From Chloromonas sp. AAM2 (lineage: Eukaryota; Chlorophyta; Chlorophyceae; Chlamydomonadales; Chlamydomonadaceae), in contig QAXH01001180.1 in the NCBI GenBank assembly GCA_004335635.1, forward strand, positions 10,000 to 71,940: 61,941 nucleotides of DNA, given 5' to 3'. The notes under the pieces are model-generated. The model was not told the origin of the DNA. It searched no databases and saw only the letters and a list, made by a program, of their open reading frames with translations. This document shows, in pieces, positions 35,701 through 46,900 of this stretch (within the stretch, counting starts at the first letter, position 1; each line of letters starts with the position of its first letter). A program made the translations under genes and the position numbers.

Positions 35701-38700
35701 AAGGCCACCAAATTGTTACACCGCGGGAGGAGATAACGGCCTGTGAACTGCGACCATAGCAAAAGAACAAACACAGCATCACATGCACAAAGACGTCACA
35801 CGCTTAGCCGGACCTTCCCTGTCCTGAAGTGTTCAAGCAGCACGTAGCCTAAAGCATTGGAGCATGAATCTGAACATGCCAGCACACAAAAAACGTCAAC
35901 CAGCAGGGGAGCATTACCAGGAAGGCTCGTGTACAACTGTGTTGGTGATAACACGTGAAATGCGGCCGTTGTCGAACACAATCGTGCACTACAACCCCCT
36001 CAAAGTCATGAAGTTCCAAGTTCATGCAGTATGCTGTTACGATACGTCGCCATGTTGTGTGCCTCACCGCATTGTTTGCCAGCAACAAGTCAGTCAGACT
36101 ACTGTCGTTGGTGTGGTTGCAAAGGTCGGAAGGTATGCTGCCAGTCTGCAAGGCATAAACAGCACATGCACAAGAAAGGCGTCAAGAAGGTAAGCAGATG
36201 AGGAGGCCTCAGGCTACAACTTCTTCCTCAGCTGAAAAAGAAACTTCTCCTGTGGGCATAGGCCTGGTCCTGTCTGCCCATTTAACAAGCCTGACACCCA
36301 CTCCTAAAGTCTGCAGGCCCTGTGGTTGCAGAATCTCTTGTTGGGCGCTCTCTTTGGGCGTTGAAAACCAGCCCAGTATTACACATTCTGGGCACGTCAA
36401 TGTGCAAACAGACAAACAAATGTTGAGTGTTTTTCTGACGCACCAGGTTATTGTTAGTGACGTCTAGGACTTGAAGGCTTGAAAGCAACCGCAGCTGACC
36501 AGGAAGCTCCCCAGTGAACTCTGCATGGAGCAGGAGGCAGGCATGCATGTGATGACGGGCACATGTAAGGGCATGTTGCAATGACGCCCATGACGCCTGC
36601 CGACGATTGTGCTATCTGTGTCATGCGCTCGTGGTGTGTCACAGTTCCCTGCACATGACAGTTGGACGGGCTTGGTCCCCTCCTTCCATGTGACATGCAT
36701 GGACGCTCACACCAATCCATGGCAGACAGGCCAGCGAGCCATGCGTGTGCACGAGCATGGTCCGGTCTCGGAAACATGCGCTGACTTTGTATGCAAAGCT
36801 TGGTAAGCACGACCTCAAGTTTGAGGCTGCGCATCAGGCATGCAACTCGAGCATCATCCTTGGGTCAGGAAACCTTCGTTAACTTTGTACTTGTCGAAAA
36901 ATAGCAGACCAACTCTTACGGTTGTTGCCCAGAGCCAGCGTTCTGATCTTGGCCAGTTTGGACACGCTGCTGTTGATGGTGCCGTTCAGTCGGTTGAAAG
37001 AGAAGTCAACGTACGTCAGCTCGCAGGCTAGCCATGCAAGCAGGTTGTCTGTCAAGGGACCCGTCTGCAGAGCACAGCAAGTTGAAGACAAGCTGCTGAC
37101 CAACTCGAGCATTGATACGCATAAGGCCCTGGCCTGGGTGACGCACCCTATGTCTGAATGCCCATTCAAGCACCTGGCACATGTGAACAACATGCACTCG
37201 AACAGGAGTGCAGAAGCACACCAGAAGCACATGGCTGGTACATGAAACAAGAAAAGGCCAACACAGCCCTGTTGCATAGCAGCATGCGATTGGCTGCAGA
37301 AGCGAGTGGTGAGTGCTTCCAACCTGGCACCACGCCTTGCCTGGCTAGGGGATGCAGAGCCTTGCTCAACCGTTATGATAGCCAGCAATTGATGTTACGC
37401 ATGATTCCTGAAAATCTACTGACGACCAACAGGCAATTTGAGCCCTCGAACCTCATGCCTGCCATGAGATTCCAAGCCTGCTGCTGTGTTCTTTAGTATC
37501 CACCCTCCAAGCATGTACGCTCGAGTTCAGAATAAGCACAACCCATGCCTTGTGCCGCCATGCATCGTGTGTCCACCTTCCCACCACTCTGGCAGCAAAT
37601 CTGGCAGGCCATGTGCGGCACCAAGCACGGCCTCACCAGGTTGTTGCGTGGCAGCTGCAGCCGGGTCACCATCCCCAAGTTGTTGCAGCCGCACAGAGGC
37701 CGCTCTGATTGGGTGGTGTTTTCGCCGCATGGTTTGTCCACGCAGCACGACACACCCCACCAGCAGCAGTGGGAGGGCAGCGGGTAATCCACATTCTCAA
37801 ACGTGGCCTGAGGTGCAGGCAAAGGCAAGGACACACTTTCCAACGCTTATGGCATATCCATACACGTCACTTTGTGCATGTTAGCAAAACGATAGTGCAT
37901 AATAACAACTGCCAATGTCAAAGCTTTCACAACCGCTGCTAAGCCTGGCTGCAACATGCATGAGAAATGCAACCCTGACAGATGTGGCAAAAGAATGTCA
38001 ACGAATTCAAGCAGAACTCGGGGCTAGGTCTTGCTGGCACAGCCAATGCATTTGGTGCTGAATCAGATGACCGCCTCCTTCGCTGAGTAGCAAGCAAACA
38101 ACAAGCTGCAAAGCCATACGGCAAGCTCTGATAGTAGTGCGAGACTCTCATTGTGCTGGCGTGGTTTGAGTGCAACTCATTAGACTGCTGGACAACATCT
38201 GGCGCACATGAATGCATGCGCAGCATGGCGACATACATGCTGCGTGGATGAGGCAGCCAGGTGCTGCATGCATGGGCTGCATGCATGCACCCGCCCCACG
38301 TCACATGCATGTGGGAGCTGCAAGCCACATGCGTAGGAAGCTCAGACATCATACTAACAGAACATGCCCAAGTAAACTCCTGGGTTCCTGCAACTCACAG
38401 TGCAGTTGACATTGTTGGTCCAATCAGTGCGGTTGGTCCAGTCATCCCCGCCAGATGTATTGTACAGCAGTCGTAGCATAATCTCTTGGAAGCTTGAATC
38501 ACATGTCTGGCTGATGTTCCTGACCGCTGTGTTGACGAAAGCTGACAGGTTAAAGGCTGCTGACAGTGCTGTCAGGGGTGGCAGAGGGCCTGCCTGGGCT
38601 CTGCGCCTGACAGAGCCACTGCCTGAAGGGCCAATGGGACCAGTTTGGGCTGAACATGAGACCGCCAATAGTAGCCCCAGAATCACGTAAGCGGGCCTGA

Positions 38701-38749
38701 AGGCTGTCTGCTGTTGGCCCATGATTCGCTGTTCAGCCTCGTCCGCCAT
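25465..38749 (-). CDS. LRR receptor adenylyl cyclase, copy B
   Basis: This 24-exon gene encodes a predicted 1,932-residue single-pass receptor; spliced length is 5,799 nt with all phases consistent. In order: signal peptide (hydrophobic YVILGLLLAVSCSAQ), LRR cap (GDDWTNRTDW ... CCWWGVSCC), about eleven plant-type LRRs to about residue 450, juxtamembrane region, transmembrane helix (about 571-592), C1 (614-966), linker, C2 (about 1076-1250), and a tail to 1,932. C1 has D627 and D670 for metals; C2 has D1222, N1229 and R1233. The expected reaction is ATP to cAMP on the cytoplasmic side, controlled by the ectodomain. An alternative start at 38722 (MGQQQTAF) would give a more ordinary signal peptide. 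It faces the demethylase gene across 524 bp. Copy A, in tandem and on the same strand, has the same order and mostly identical exon sizes. Confidence 0.92.
27035..29107 (-). other. Copy B: cyclase domain C2 exons
   Basis: Exons: 29005-29107, 28552-28793, 28124-28254, 27035-27920. Motifs: ITMVFAMVDGAKDW (M1099 in place of the first metal Asp), KGGYMCRLQEDEFKYMVAF, GRADYHG (D1222) and SINSAARYMDAAAHGGQ (N1229, R1233). The rest of the last exon is a Ser/Pro-rich linker that differs from copy A. Confidence 0.9.
29443..32535 (-). other. Copy B: cyclase domain C1 exons and linker
   Basis: Exons: 32478-32535, 32207-32260, 31913-31973, 31674-31725, 31107-31413, 30502-30819, 29978-30188, linker 29443-29665. 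Key motifs are TVVTTDIEGYS (D627), EQEGDSFIVAF (D670, split across an intron), GLRVRMGVATG and DAAAGGQVLMD. Where other class III cyclases have Asn and Arg, this domain has M892 and K896. The acceptor of the 30502-30819 exon was placed at 30819 because only that AG keeps phase with the previous donor. About 160 residues are inserted between the second aspartate region and GLRVRMG, with no similarity to the copy A insertion beyond its first 40 residues. Confidence 0.9.
32924..38749 (-). other. Copy B: signal peptide, LRR ectodomain, TM exons
   Basis: Exons: 38399-38749, 37637-37807, 36920-37064, 36444-36520, 36068-36145, 35691-35747, 35225-35373, 34633-34954, 34222-34385, 33587-33692, 32924-33142. 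From the cap (GMVTRLQLPRNNL) the repeats run LTGPL, LNGTI, FTGELP, LTGSIP, FTGRY, LTGALP, FNGTMP, LDGTIP, LRGTIP, LTGTIP, LVGTIP. This is the plant (SDS22-unlike, GxIP) consensus found in LRR receptor kinases. The exon at 34633-34954 holds three to four repeats without an intron, where copy A has two exons. The last exon gives the transmembrane helix (WILALIVVGATLVIVMFLFL) and ICYRKGAK. Confidence 0.9.
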
Positions 38750-39273
38750 TCGCTTCGAGCCAACGATCCATGACCAGTATACGGAGCTGCACGCTCAACT
38801 GGTTGCTGGCACGGATCTCGTCGAGAATAGGAACGGCCGCAGTGGGCGGGCCTGGGCGTACGTATCAAAACTTGCAAATTCCTCCTCGCCTCGCCTCTCA
38901 AGTCAGTGAAGAGCTAAATGCAAAAGATTGGCCGATGTGTGGCGTGTGTGCCGTTCCAATCCCAGGGGCAAAAAGTTGCTCCTGTGCACGTGTAAATGCT
39001 GTTTGTTTGTATGAGTGCCCAAACGCCTCCTAATCACCGCGGTTGCAGCTAGCAAGTACAGCGCGAAAGGGGTCTGTTTGTGACTCATCATCGACACATG
39101 TTCATGTGAACCTCTCGACGAAGTTTGCGAACTCGACCTACATGGCCCAAACCCTGATTGAAACCCCGGCTAAAAAAGTGCGAGGTCTTCAGCTTGATGC
39201 AGCCTGCCCGGCACGACTGCTCTGCACGTGGTGGGTTGTGAGGTAGAACACTGGGACCGCACGTCAGCCCCCC
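38750..39273. promoter_or_regulatory. Divergent promoter region, cyclase B / demethylase
   Basis: 524 bp between two head-to-head coding starts. Both promoters and both 5' UTRs must fit here, unless an upstream non-coding exon exists. I see no clear TATA box at a convincing spacing. It is the only divergent pair in the window. Confidence 0.5.
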
Positions 39274-42200
39274 ATGGACATGGACATGGACATGGAGGCA
39301 CACATGGGCGAGCCAGAAGCGTGGCATAATGCCATGGACGATTTCGTCATTGCGCCATCTGCAAATGCAGCTCCTGCAACCAGCGACCCTGGCACTGCCA
39401 TGGGTGCTGCGGATGCCACAACAGGCAACTCTGCTCCTGCTGTTGATACGGCAACAGCCAGAGACGCAGCAGCCTCAGCCTTAGGCCCTACTGTAGATGC
39501 AGATCTATCCACCTCGGACAAGCAGGGCAAGGAAGAACGTGCCTTGCGATCTAGGGCAGCTTCTCAGAAGCATTCCCTGCCGTCTGCTGATGTGGCAGCT
39601 GCCAAACGCACCCGTAGAGCACATGACAGTGCAGATGGCAACACCGCAGCAGAAACGCAGCAGCAAGAACTCGCAGGGGATGAAGAGGCTCTACCACCTG
39701 CTCCGGCTCGCCAGAGCGTGGGGAAGGAAGGCGGGAAAGGTGGCAGCAAGAAAGCACAGGAGATGAGCATAGATCAGGTGGAGATGGAAACGGCTTTCTT
39801 GGTGGGATTGAATGAGAACCAAGTGGAGGAGGAGGAGGCTGCTATGCTTCCAGCGGGCACCAACCAGAGCGCCTATGTCAAGGTGCGTGCACACTCACCC
39901 ACACAAACAGGGCAATTTTGCGGGGGCCAGATAGTTCATGCTAGATAGACAACTGGCTCCTTCTCTGGCCTCCATGCGCAAGATGACCCTGGCATGTCTC
40001 AGCAGGCCTGACCTGCTCGTGGTTTTCAAAAGCACATGTCCTGCCTGCCTTGGCGAACATATGCCGGCTTGAGGGCAGCAAGAGCGTGCCTTTCATGTCA
40101 TTCATCAGGTCTGCAGAAAGAACACAGCACAGCAGCAAATGAGCCTACGGAGCATGTCATGAATAGGTCATTCACTCTGCTGTTCCTGCCGCAGGTGCGC
40201 AACCACGTGTTGGCCCGATGGCGCATCGACGTGAGCAGGTACCTGGGTCTGGCTGAGGCGGGCGCCAGCATCCAGGCGCGCTACCACCCTCTGGTTGAGC
40301 TGGCCTGGACCTACCTAAATACACAGGTGATGATGGCTGTGGCTCAAGCCTGTGGCTCGGGCCTGCGTGTGGTGTGGTGTCTTTGTCTCTGTCTGTATGT
40401 GTCCTGTGTGTTGTGCTTTGGTGCCGCCTGTCCGCCTGTTTCCGGCCTCTAGTTACTAGCCTGGAGTCTGGCGGCATGGTGGTTGGGTCGGTTGCTTTGC
40501 CTGTTGCGTTTGTCTCTGTGTTCCTCCTGAGGTAACCTGGTGACGGTGGCTGTAAGCATGTCTTTGGTGATGATGGGGGGTTTCCGGACTTGGCACCGGC
40601 AGTCCTTTCCAATGCGAGTATGATGATGTTAGACATGAAGCTTGAGCCGTTGGTTGGCCGTTGGTTGACGCCAAAAGGCACTCACTCACTCACTCACTCA
40701 CCCACTCACTCACAGGGCTTCATCAACTTTGGCGTGGCCCCCGCACTCCTGAGGGACCCCACAGTAGACGGGGAGGATAAGCCCTCGGTCATTGTGGTGG
40801 GGGCGGGACTGGCAGGTGAGGGCCAAGCCATTATGGCAGCAACAGTAGAGGCAGCAGGGGCAGGGCGGCAGCAGGAGCAATGGAAGCAGTGGCTGTCTTT
40901 GCAGCAAAATGGGGTGTTTCCGGAGCGGGTCAACATGCATTGGGTTGGGTGGAGGCAGGAGGAGCCGGGGGGCAGCTTTTCTGTCGTTGTTGAGCCTTTC
41001 TGCACGTTGAGGCTTTGGTGCAGTAGGAACGGAGGTGTGTGCGAGCTGAGTCATCCAGCAGAGCAATCGGCTGACAAGGGGTACACAAAGTTGAGGGCAA
41101 GCAGATGACTGGTAGCTAGCATGCAATCAACTGGCCGCCGGGCGTGTTGGCATTGCTTGCTGCCAGATCTGCGTAGAGACGAGAATGAGCCGCAGCCCAT
41201 GTCTTTGCAGGCGTGTTTGCCATTGTAGCATGCTCCCATCCTTACCCAAGCCGGTTGTTTGAGTGATGTGCTGGCAGGTGCTGCTGCTGCCCGTCAGCTG
41301 AGCAAGTGGGGGTACCGAGTGGTGGTGCTGGAGGGACGCAACAGACCGGGGGGGAGGGTGTGGAGCATGCCGCTCGAGGGGCAAGGGTGGGTCAACAGTG
41401 ACTACCAAGGCAGGCCATGCAAACCATAGAATTCGCAAAATTTTGTTGGATAAGGGCTTGCCTTGCCTTCTTGTTTTGAGACAGCATGCCAGGCACGGCA
41501 CCTGTTTTTAAAGAGGAAAACAAATGCTCATGACATGATTACTCCCGCACGCCCGGCCAGCTCTGTAGCATGCCAATGCAGGCAAGCAGGCAACGCCAGT
41601 CTGCAGTCCGTTCAATGTCGGTAGTTTACAAAGACTTGAGACTTTGGCTGGCCTTTGTTGTCCCTCCTTCTGCACGCCGTCTGTCCCATGCGCAGGCTAC
41701 TATCCAGCATTACTGTCAGACAGAATGCTGACTCTGGGAATTCTTGATGACAGCATTGTTTGGCACATGGTTTACTGCACGCTCCAACGATTCGCTCTGG
41801 GTGGGCCTTTCTTTGCGTGTGTATGTTGCAGTCACGCCGGTGCCGCTGACCTGGGGGGTGCCATCATCACCGGCATAGACGGCAACCCGCTGGCAGTGCT
41901 GGCCAAGCAGATGGGCCTGCCCATGCACAACATACGCGACACCTGTCCCATGTACCTGGAGGGGGGCGGACTGGCGCCCAAGGAATTGGATGAGCAGGTG
42001 GGGGGTATGTGGGTGGGTGCGGGTGGGTGTATTTGTCGGAGCATGTGTGGTGTGTGGTGCTGTGGCTGCACCTGCTGTTTAAATAGTTGCTGTGAAAGTG
42101 CTGTGGACCATCTTCACACTCAGCTCATCTTGACATGTTTTGCTAAGGGCCGCTTTGCCTGCTAAGGGACTGGGTGAGGTTGTGAAGTGTGGGGTGCGAG

Positions 42201-43884
42201 TCTCTGTGGTGTGGGATGTGGTGGTGGGGGGGGGTGTAAGGCTTTGAGCCAGATTTGGCCGCTTTTGCCCTCTGCAGCTCCGTTACATCTCCAGACAAGT
42301 GACGTCGGTTTCCAGCATGTCCACCGGACTGCCTTCTCCACCTGTCTGCCTTGCGCAGGTGCATGCGCAGCACAACGCGTTGCTGGACGCGGCGCATGAG
42401 TTCCGTGAGGAGCTGCCGGCCGAGGTGGCCGACGTGTGCAGCATGGGAAGCGCCATGCGCATGCTGTGGGAGGAGGTGAGGGACGTGCAGCACAAGATGA
42501 CTGCAATGTCCTGTGCGATTTGGACCTTGAACAGGAAGAAAGGCTCAAATGCCATGGGCAGGATCAATGCAGGATTAACGGTCAAGCAGGGACGACAGCA
42601 ATTCAATTCCACGCCTGCCATTACCTTTTTGAGTCAGTCCTGCTCTGGACACTGCTGGACGCCCAACGCCAGGCATGACACAGGCCCAATCGCCAGGCCT
42701 GAATGCCTCCATTCCTACATCCACATTCACTGGGTGTTTTCATTCACATTCGCTGTGTGCAGGTGGTAGATACCCTTTCAAGTCGGTTCTGGTCTGGACA
42801 ATGCTGGGCTCAAAGCCTTAAGCCTTGAGGTCCAAATCACCAGGCCTCAATGGTTCCATTCACATGCACATTATCAGTGTTTACATCACGTTCCCATTCC
42901 CTGTGTGCAGGTTGCCCGGGAGTCCGGCCAGGAGGACCTTCAGGAGCGGCTGATGCGCTGGCACTTCTCCAATGTAGAGTTCGCCAACGCAGCGCGCATC
43001 AGCACGCTCTCGCTGCGCGGGTGGGACCAGGACGACCCCTATGAGATGCTGGGGGCACACGTGCTGCTGCCAGGTGGGTGGGGCAGGGGGATATGCGCAT
43101 GGTTTTAATGGAATTTCATTGGAGAGAAGTCATGGGATGGGCACCGCTTGAGCGACGGCCAAGCCTTCATGGCTGAAGCTTGTGATGGAACATGTAGCGC
43201 CCTGCTCTTCTTATTGATTGTGCTTGGGCTGCCTCTCCGTCAGGTGTTTTGTTGATGCCTTGTGGGGCTGCCTCACCGATTGCCCTGGTCACAGTGGTGC
43301 TGCCCACAGGCCAACTAGTTGAAGAGGTCCTTGTATAGGAAAAACCTGTGGTGATTGTGTAGCTGAGGGGGGCTGTTGATTGACCGTGTGTGTTGCTTGT
43401 GCGTTCAGGCGGCAATGTGCGCCTGGTGGAGGGTCTGCTGCAAGGCGTGCCGGTGATGTACGACGCGGTGGTGCAGGAGGTGCTGCACACGAGCACAGGA
43501 GTCACCGTCACCACGGCAGACGCAACACTCACTGGTGGGCTGTACATGTCACCTTGTCAGGGCTGCATAGCCTGTCAGGATCTTTAAGTGAGAAGGATAG
43601 GGATTTATTGTTTGTGCCGGGCGTGTTGTTCCACAGCCTGTTAGTGAAGCTGCCACAATCCATCGGCTACCCTGTTCTGGCTTTGTCACTGGTGCTTGGC
43701 ACCATGTGATGTATCCCTGCGTCATGCTGCTGCTCTCAGCGGACGCTGTGCTGGTGACCGTTCCTCTGGGCGTGCTCAAGCGCCAGGCCATTGCCTTCGA
43801 CCCGCCACTGCCGCGCGCCAAGCAGGACGCCATACAGCGGCTGGGCTTCGGAGTGCTCAATAAGGTGAAGACACACACGAACAC

Positions 43885-43937
<53 letters not shown>

Positions 43938-46900
43938 TACACACACACACACATGCAAGCCAAACATGATGGATGAATGGCTAGCATCCAGCACTGCACC
44001 AACTATGTTCTCAGCAGTCGTACGTTTGGGATGCGTGACAAGCTGCGAGCCTTGACGTATGACAACAGAAGCTGAGAACGCTGCATGATTCGGGTCCACA
44101 TGCCATGTTGGGATGCCGCAACGGATCCAGGACGTGGAGTGGCGGCAGCAAGTCGACATGTATCCGACATGTATCAAACAACACAGCAGCTGATTCAGTG
44201 CGTCAGTGCGTCATTGAAAATACAGTTTGTTTGTTGTCCGGGCATGCACGTGCCTCTCTTGTTCCCCATGCGTCCCGCGTTGTTGTGCTTGTCTTCGTGA
44301 CCCAGCCCTGCTTAAAACCCTGCGTGCATTTGTTGCAGTTTTTTAGAGCTTTTACTCTGACAGTTTCATCAAGCATGCTTGTCTGCCTCCTGTGCCCCTC
44401 GCAGCTTGTCCTGTTGTTCCCCCACGCCTTCTGGGAGCCGCACCTGGACCTGTTGGCGCACGTGGCCGCGGACCCGCAGGACAGCGGACTGTTCTTCCTC
44501 TTCTACGCCTTCCACGAGCGGCTGGCGGGCAAGGGGGCGGTGCTGGGCGCACTGGTGTCAGGTGGGCGGTGCTGGGCGCACTGGTGTCAGGTGGGGCGAT
44601 GGGGGATGGAGTGTGTGATTGGGCCCCAGGGGGTGTGATGTGGGTGAGAACTGGGGGTTGAACAGGTGGGACTGGGTTTGATTACCAAAGGAAGCCAAGC
44701 TGCTGTATTTATCTAGTTGGCTGGCAACAGTAGGTGGAGTTGTTGTGAGACTCACTGTGCTGTGACCTGGAGGTGCAAGCAGTCAGATGATCACTGAAGC
44801 AAGCCAAGCTGCTGTATCTGTGTGGTAGAGAAGAGCACGTGCTTGCAGGGGGTGACAGGGGGTGCTGCCTGCTGTAAGATTCAGTGTATTCTGACCTGCA
44901 GGCGTCAGCCAACATAACCCAACGAATTTGCTAAGGTGCTGCTACCAGCGTGGAAATGAGTGTGTGCTGGGCTTGACACTCAAATCATGATGGGTTGATG
45001 TGTGGGCGTTGCTTGTTCAGGCGAGTCGGCTGAGCGGTTTGAGAAGCTACCGGTCCGGGACGCTGTGGAGCGGGTGATGCGCGTGCTGAGGACCATGCAC
45101 GGGCCGCAGGGGACGCAGGTGCCTGAACCGCTGCAGGTGGGGCAATCAGCAGGGCCTGACGAACAGACACTGATTTGATCATGAACAGACTCCCACGCCT
45201 TCTGCACGGCAAGGGAGCTGTGAACAACTGCACGACTATCGACCAGTGCACGAGTTGACTCCTCTATTCGTTGCATACCTCTTGGCGCGGCCTTACGTCT
45301 TCAGACCCCGATTGTGCAGGGTGTGTGCGCAGGACGACGTGCCGTGCATTTCCAGCCAAGCCAATGAACCAGTGTTCTTCGTAACAGTATTTCGTGCTTG
45401 GCCCGTGTTGGGTTGCTGCGCTCAGGCCGTGGCCACGCGTTGGGCCAGTGACCCCCTGTCCTGCGGCTCTTACTCCTCAGTGGCTGTGGGGGCCACAGGA
45501 GATGATTACGTGACCATGGCGCAGGACATTGGGGGGAGGGTGTTCTTCGGCGGGGAAGCAACCATTGTCAAGTGGCCGGCAACCATGCATGGCGCGTGAG
45601 TGTTCGAGGAGGGAGGGGGAATGCGGGATAGGCAGGCCGGAGGCAATAGCTGTCTGCACATGATCCTGGGGTTTCATACTTTGCTAGCAATTGCCCATGT
45701 GTGGGTATGCTTGTTTGCCTTCCTGTAAACTGTGGTTTGTCATCCACGTGTGTTACGATGTGCAAATGCAAGAGAGAGGAAGACATGGCCGTGTGACATG
45801 CATGACGTAGTCAATGTACGTGTGGCGGTGCAGCGCACTCACACGCACGCACTGTTGCCTTCACACCCAGGTTCCTGTCCGGTCTGCGCGAGGCAGGGAA
45901 GATCAAACTCACGTTTGAAGGCCCACGCAAACGGTAAGGAAGAAAGAGGGTTTCCCGGCATCTAGTCATTTGCTATCAATGCGTATGGAGCAAATCACGG
46001 GAAGAATCACACTCGAGACTGTGTCCATGTCCAAAAGTTTCCCTGCCTTAGCGCTTGCTATTGGCTTGCCTAGTGCATGCACAGTACCAAAGTCAACCAT
46101 TGTGGCTTTGATGCCTTACTTGCTGGCTGCCCGTGCATGACTCTCTGGCTGCCCGTGCATGACGGCAGGAAGCGGGGCGCAGCTGAAGTCCCCGCCAGCG
46201 CAGAGCTGGTGCCAGAGGACGGCAAACCGGAGAAGGTTCATATCACTGCGAACAATCAAAAGGGTGCAAAGGGTGGGAAGGCGTGGGAGAGTGAGGATGA
46301 TAGTGAGATAGAAATGTATGAGCTGGAAGATGAAGAGGAAGAAGAAGACGAAGCGGAAGAGGAGGAAGGTAGTGACAGTGATGTTTGGATGGGTGGGCGG
46401 GGGGCGCGGGAGGATGCGGGGCGGGCGGCGGGGGGCGGATGCGGGGCGGGCGGCGGGGGGCGCGGCAGCAACGGCACGTGCGGCTGACCTGGAAGCTATG
46501 GTGCAGCTGGTGCAAAGTGGAGTGGCGCTGAACAGACTGTTCAATGAGGTGCGTGGAAGGAAGAAGGGTTAGGGACATGCATCGCAGTGCATTGCCTGGT
46601 GTGGGATAACGTTGGGGTTTTTGTGAGCGCACCACCACCGCGCAGTTACCGCGTCGGCGTCAGCAGCGCGTTGATAGTCTGTCGTTATGTAGCCTAGTGA
46701 GTGGCTGCTCCTCAGTCATGGTGCTTGGCGGGCTTGGCTGAGAGGTGGCGGGCATGGCTGGGTGCACCCGATGATGCCCGCAGGAAGAGCCTGACATCGA
46801 GTTTGGCTGCTTCACCGGCTTCACAGGGCCCCCTGACACCCGTTGGAAGGACAACGCACTGATGCAGATCGATCTCCGTAAGTCAACTGCAAAGCCATAG

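Noticed and set aside
41644..42165. 173-codon plus-strand open frame around the demethylase exon 41832-41997
   Set aside because: Only the exon part is conserved amine oxidase sequence; the flanks are intron read-through.
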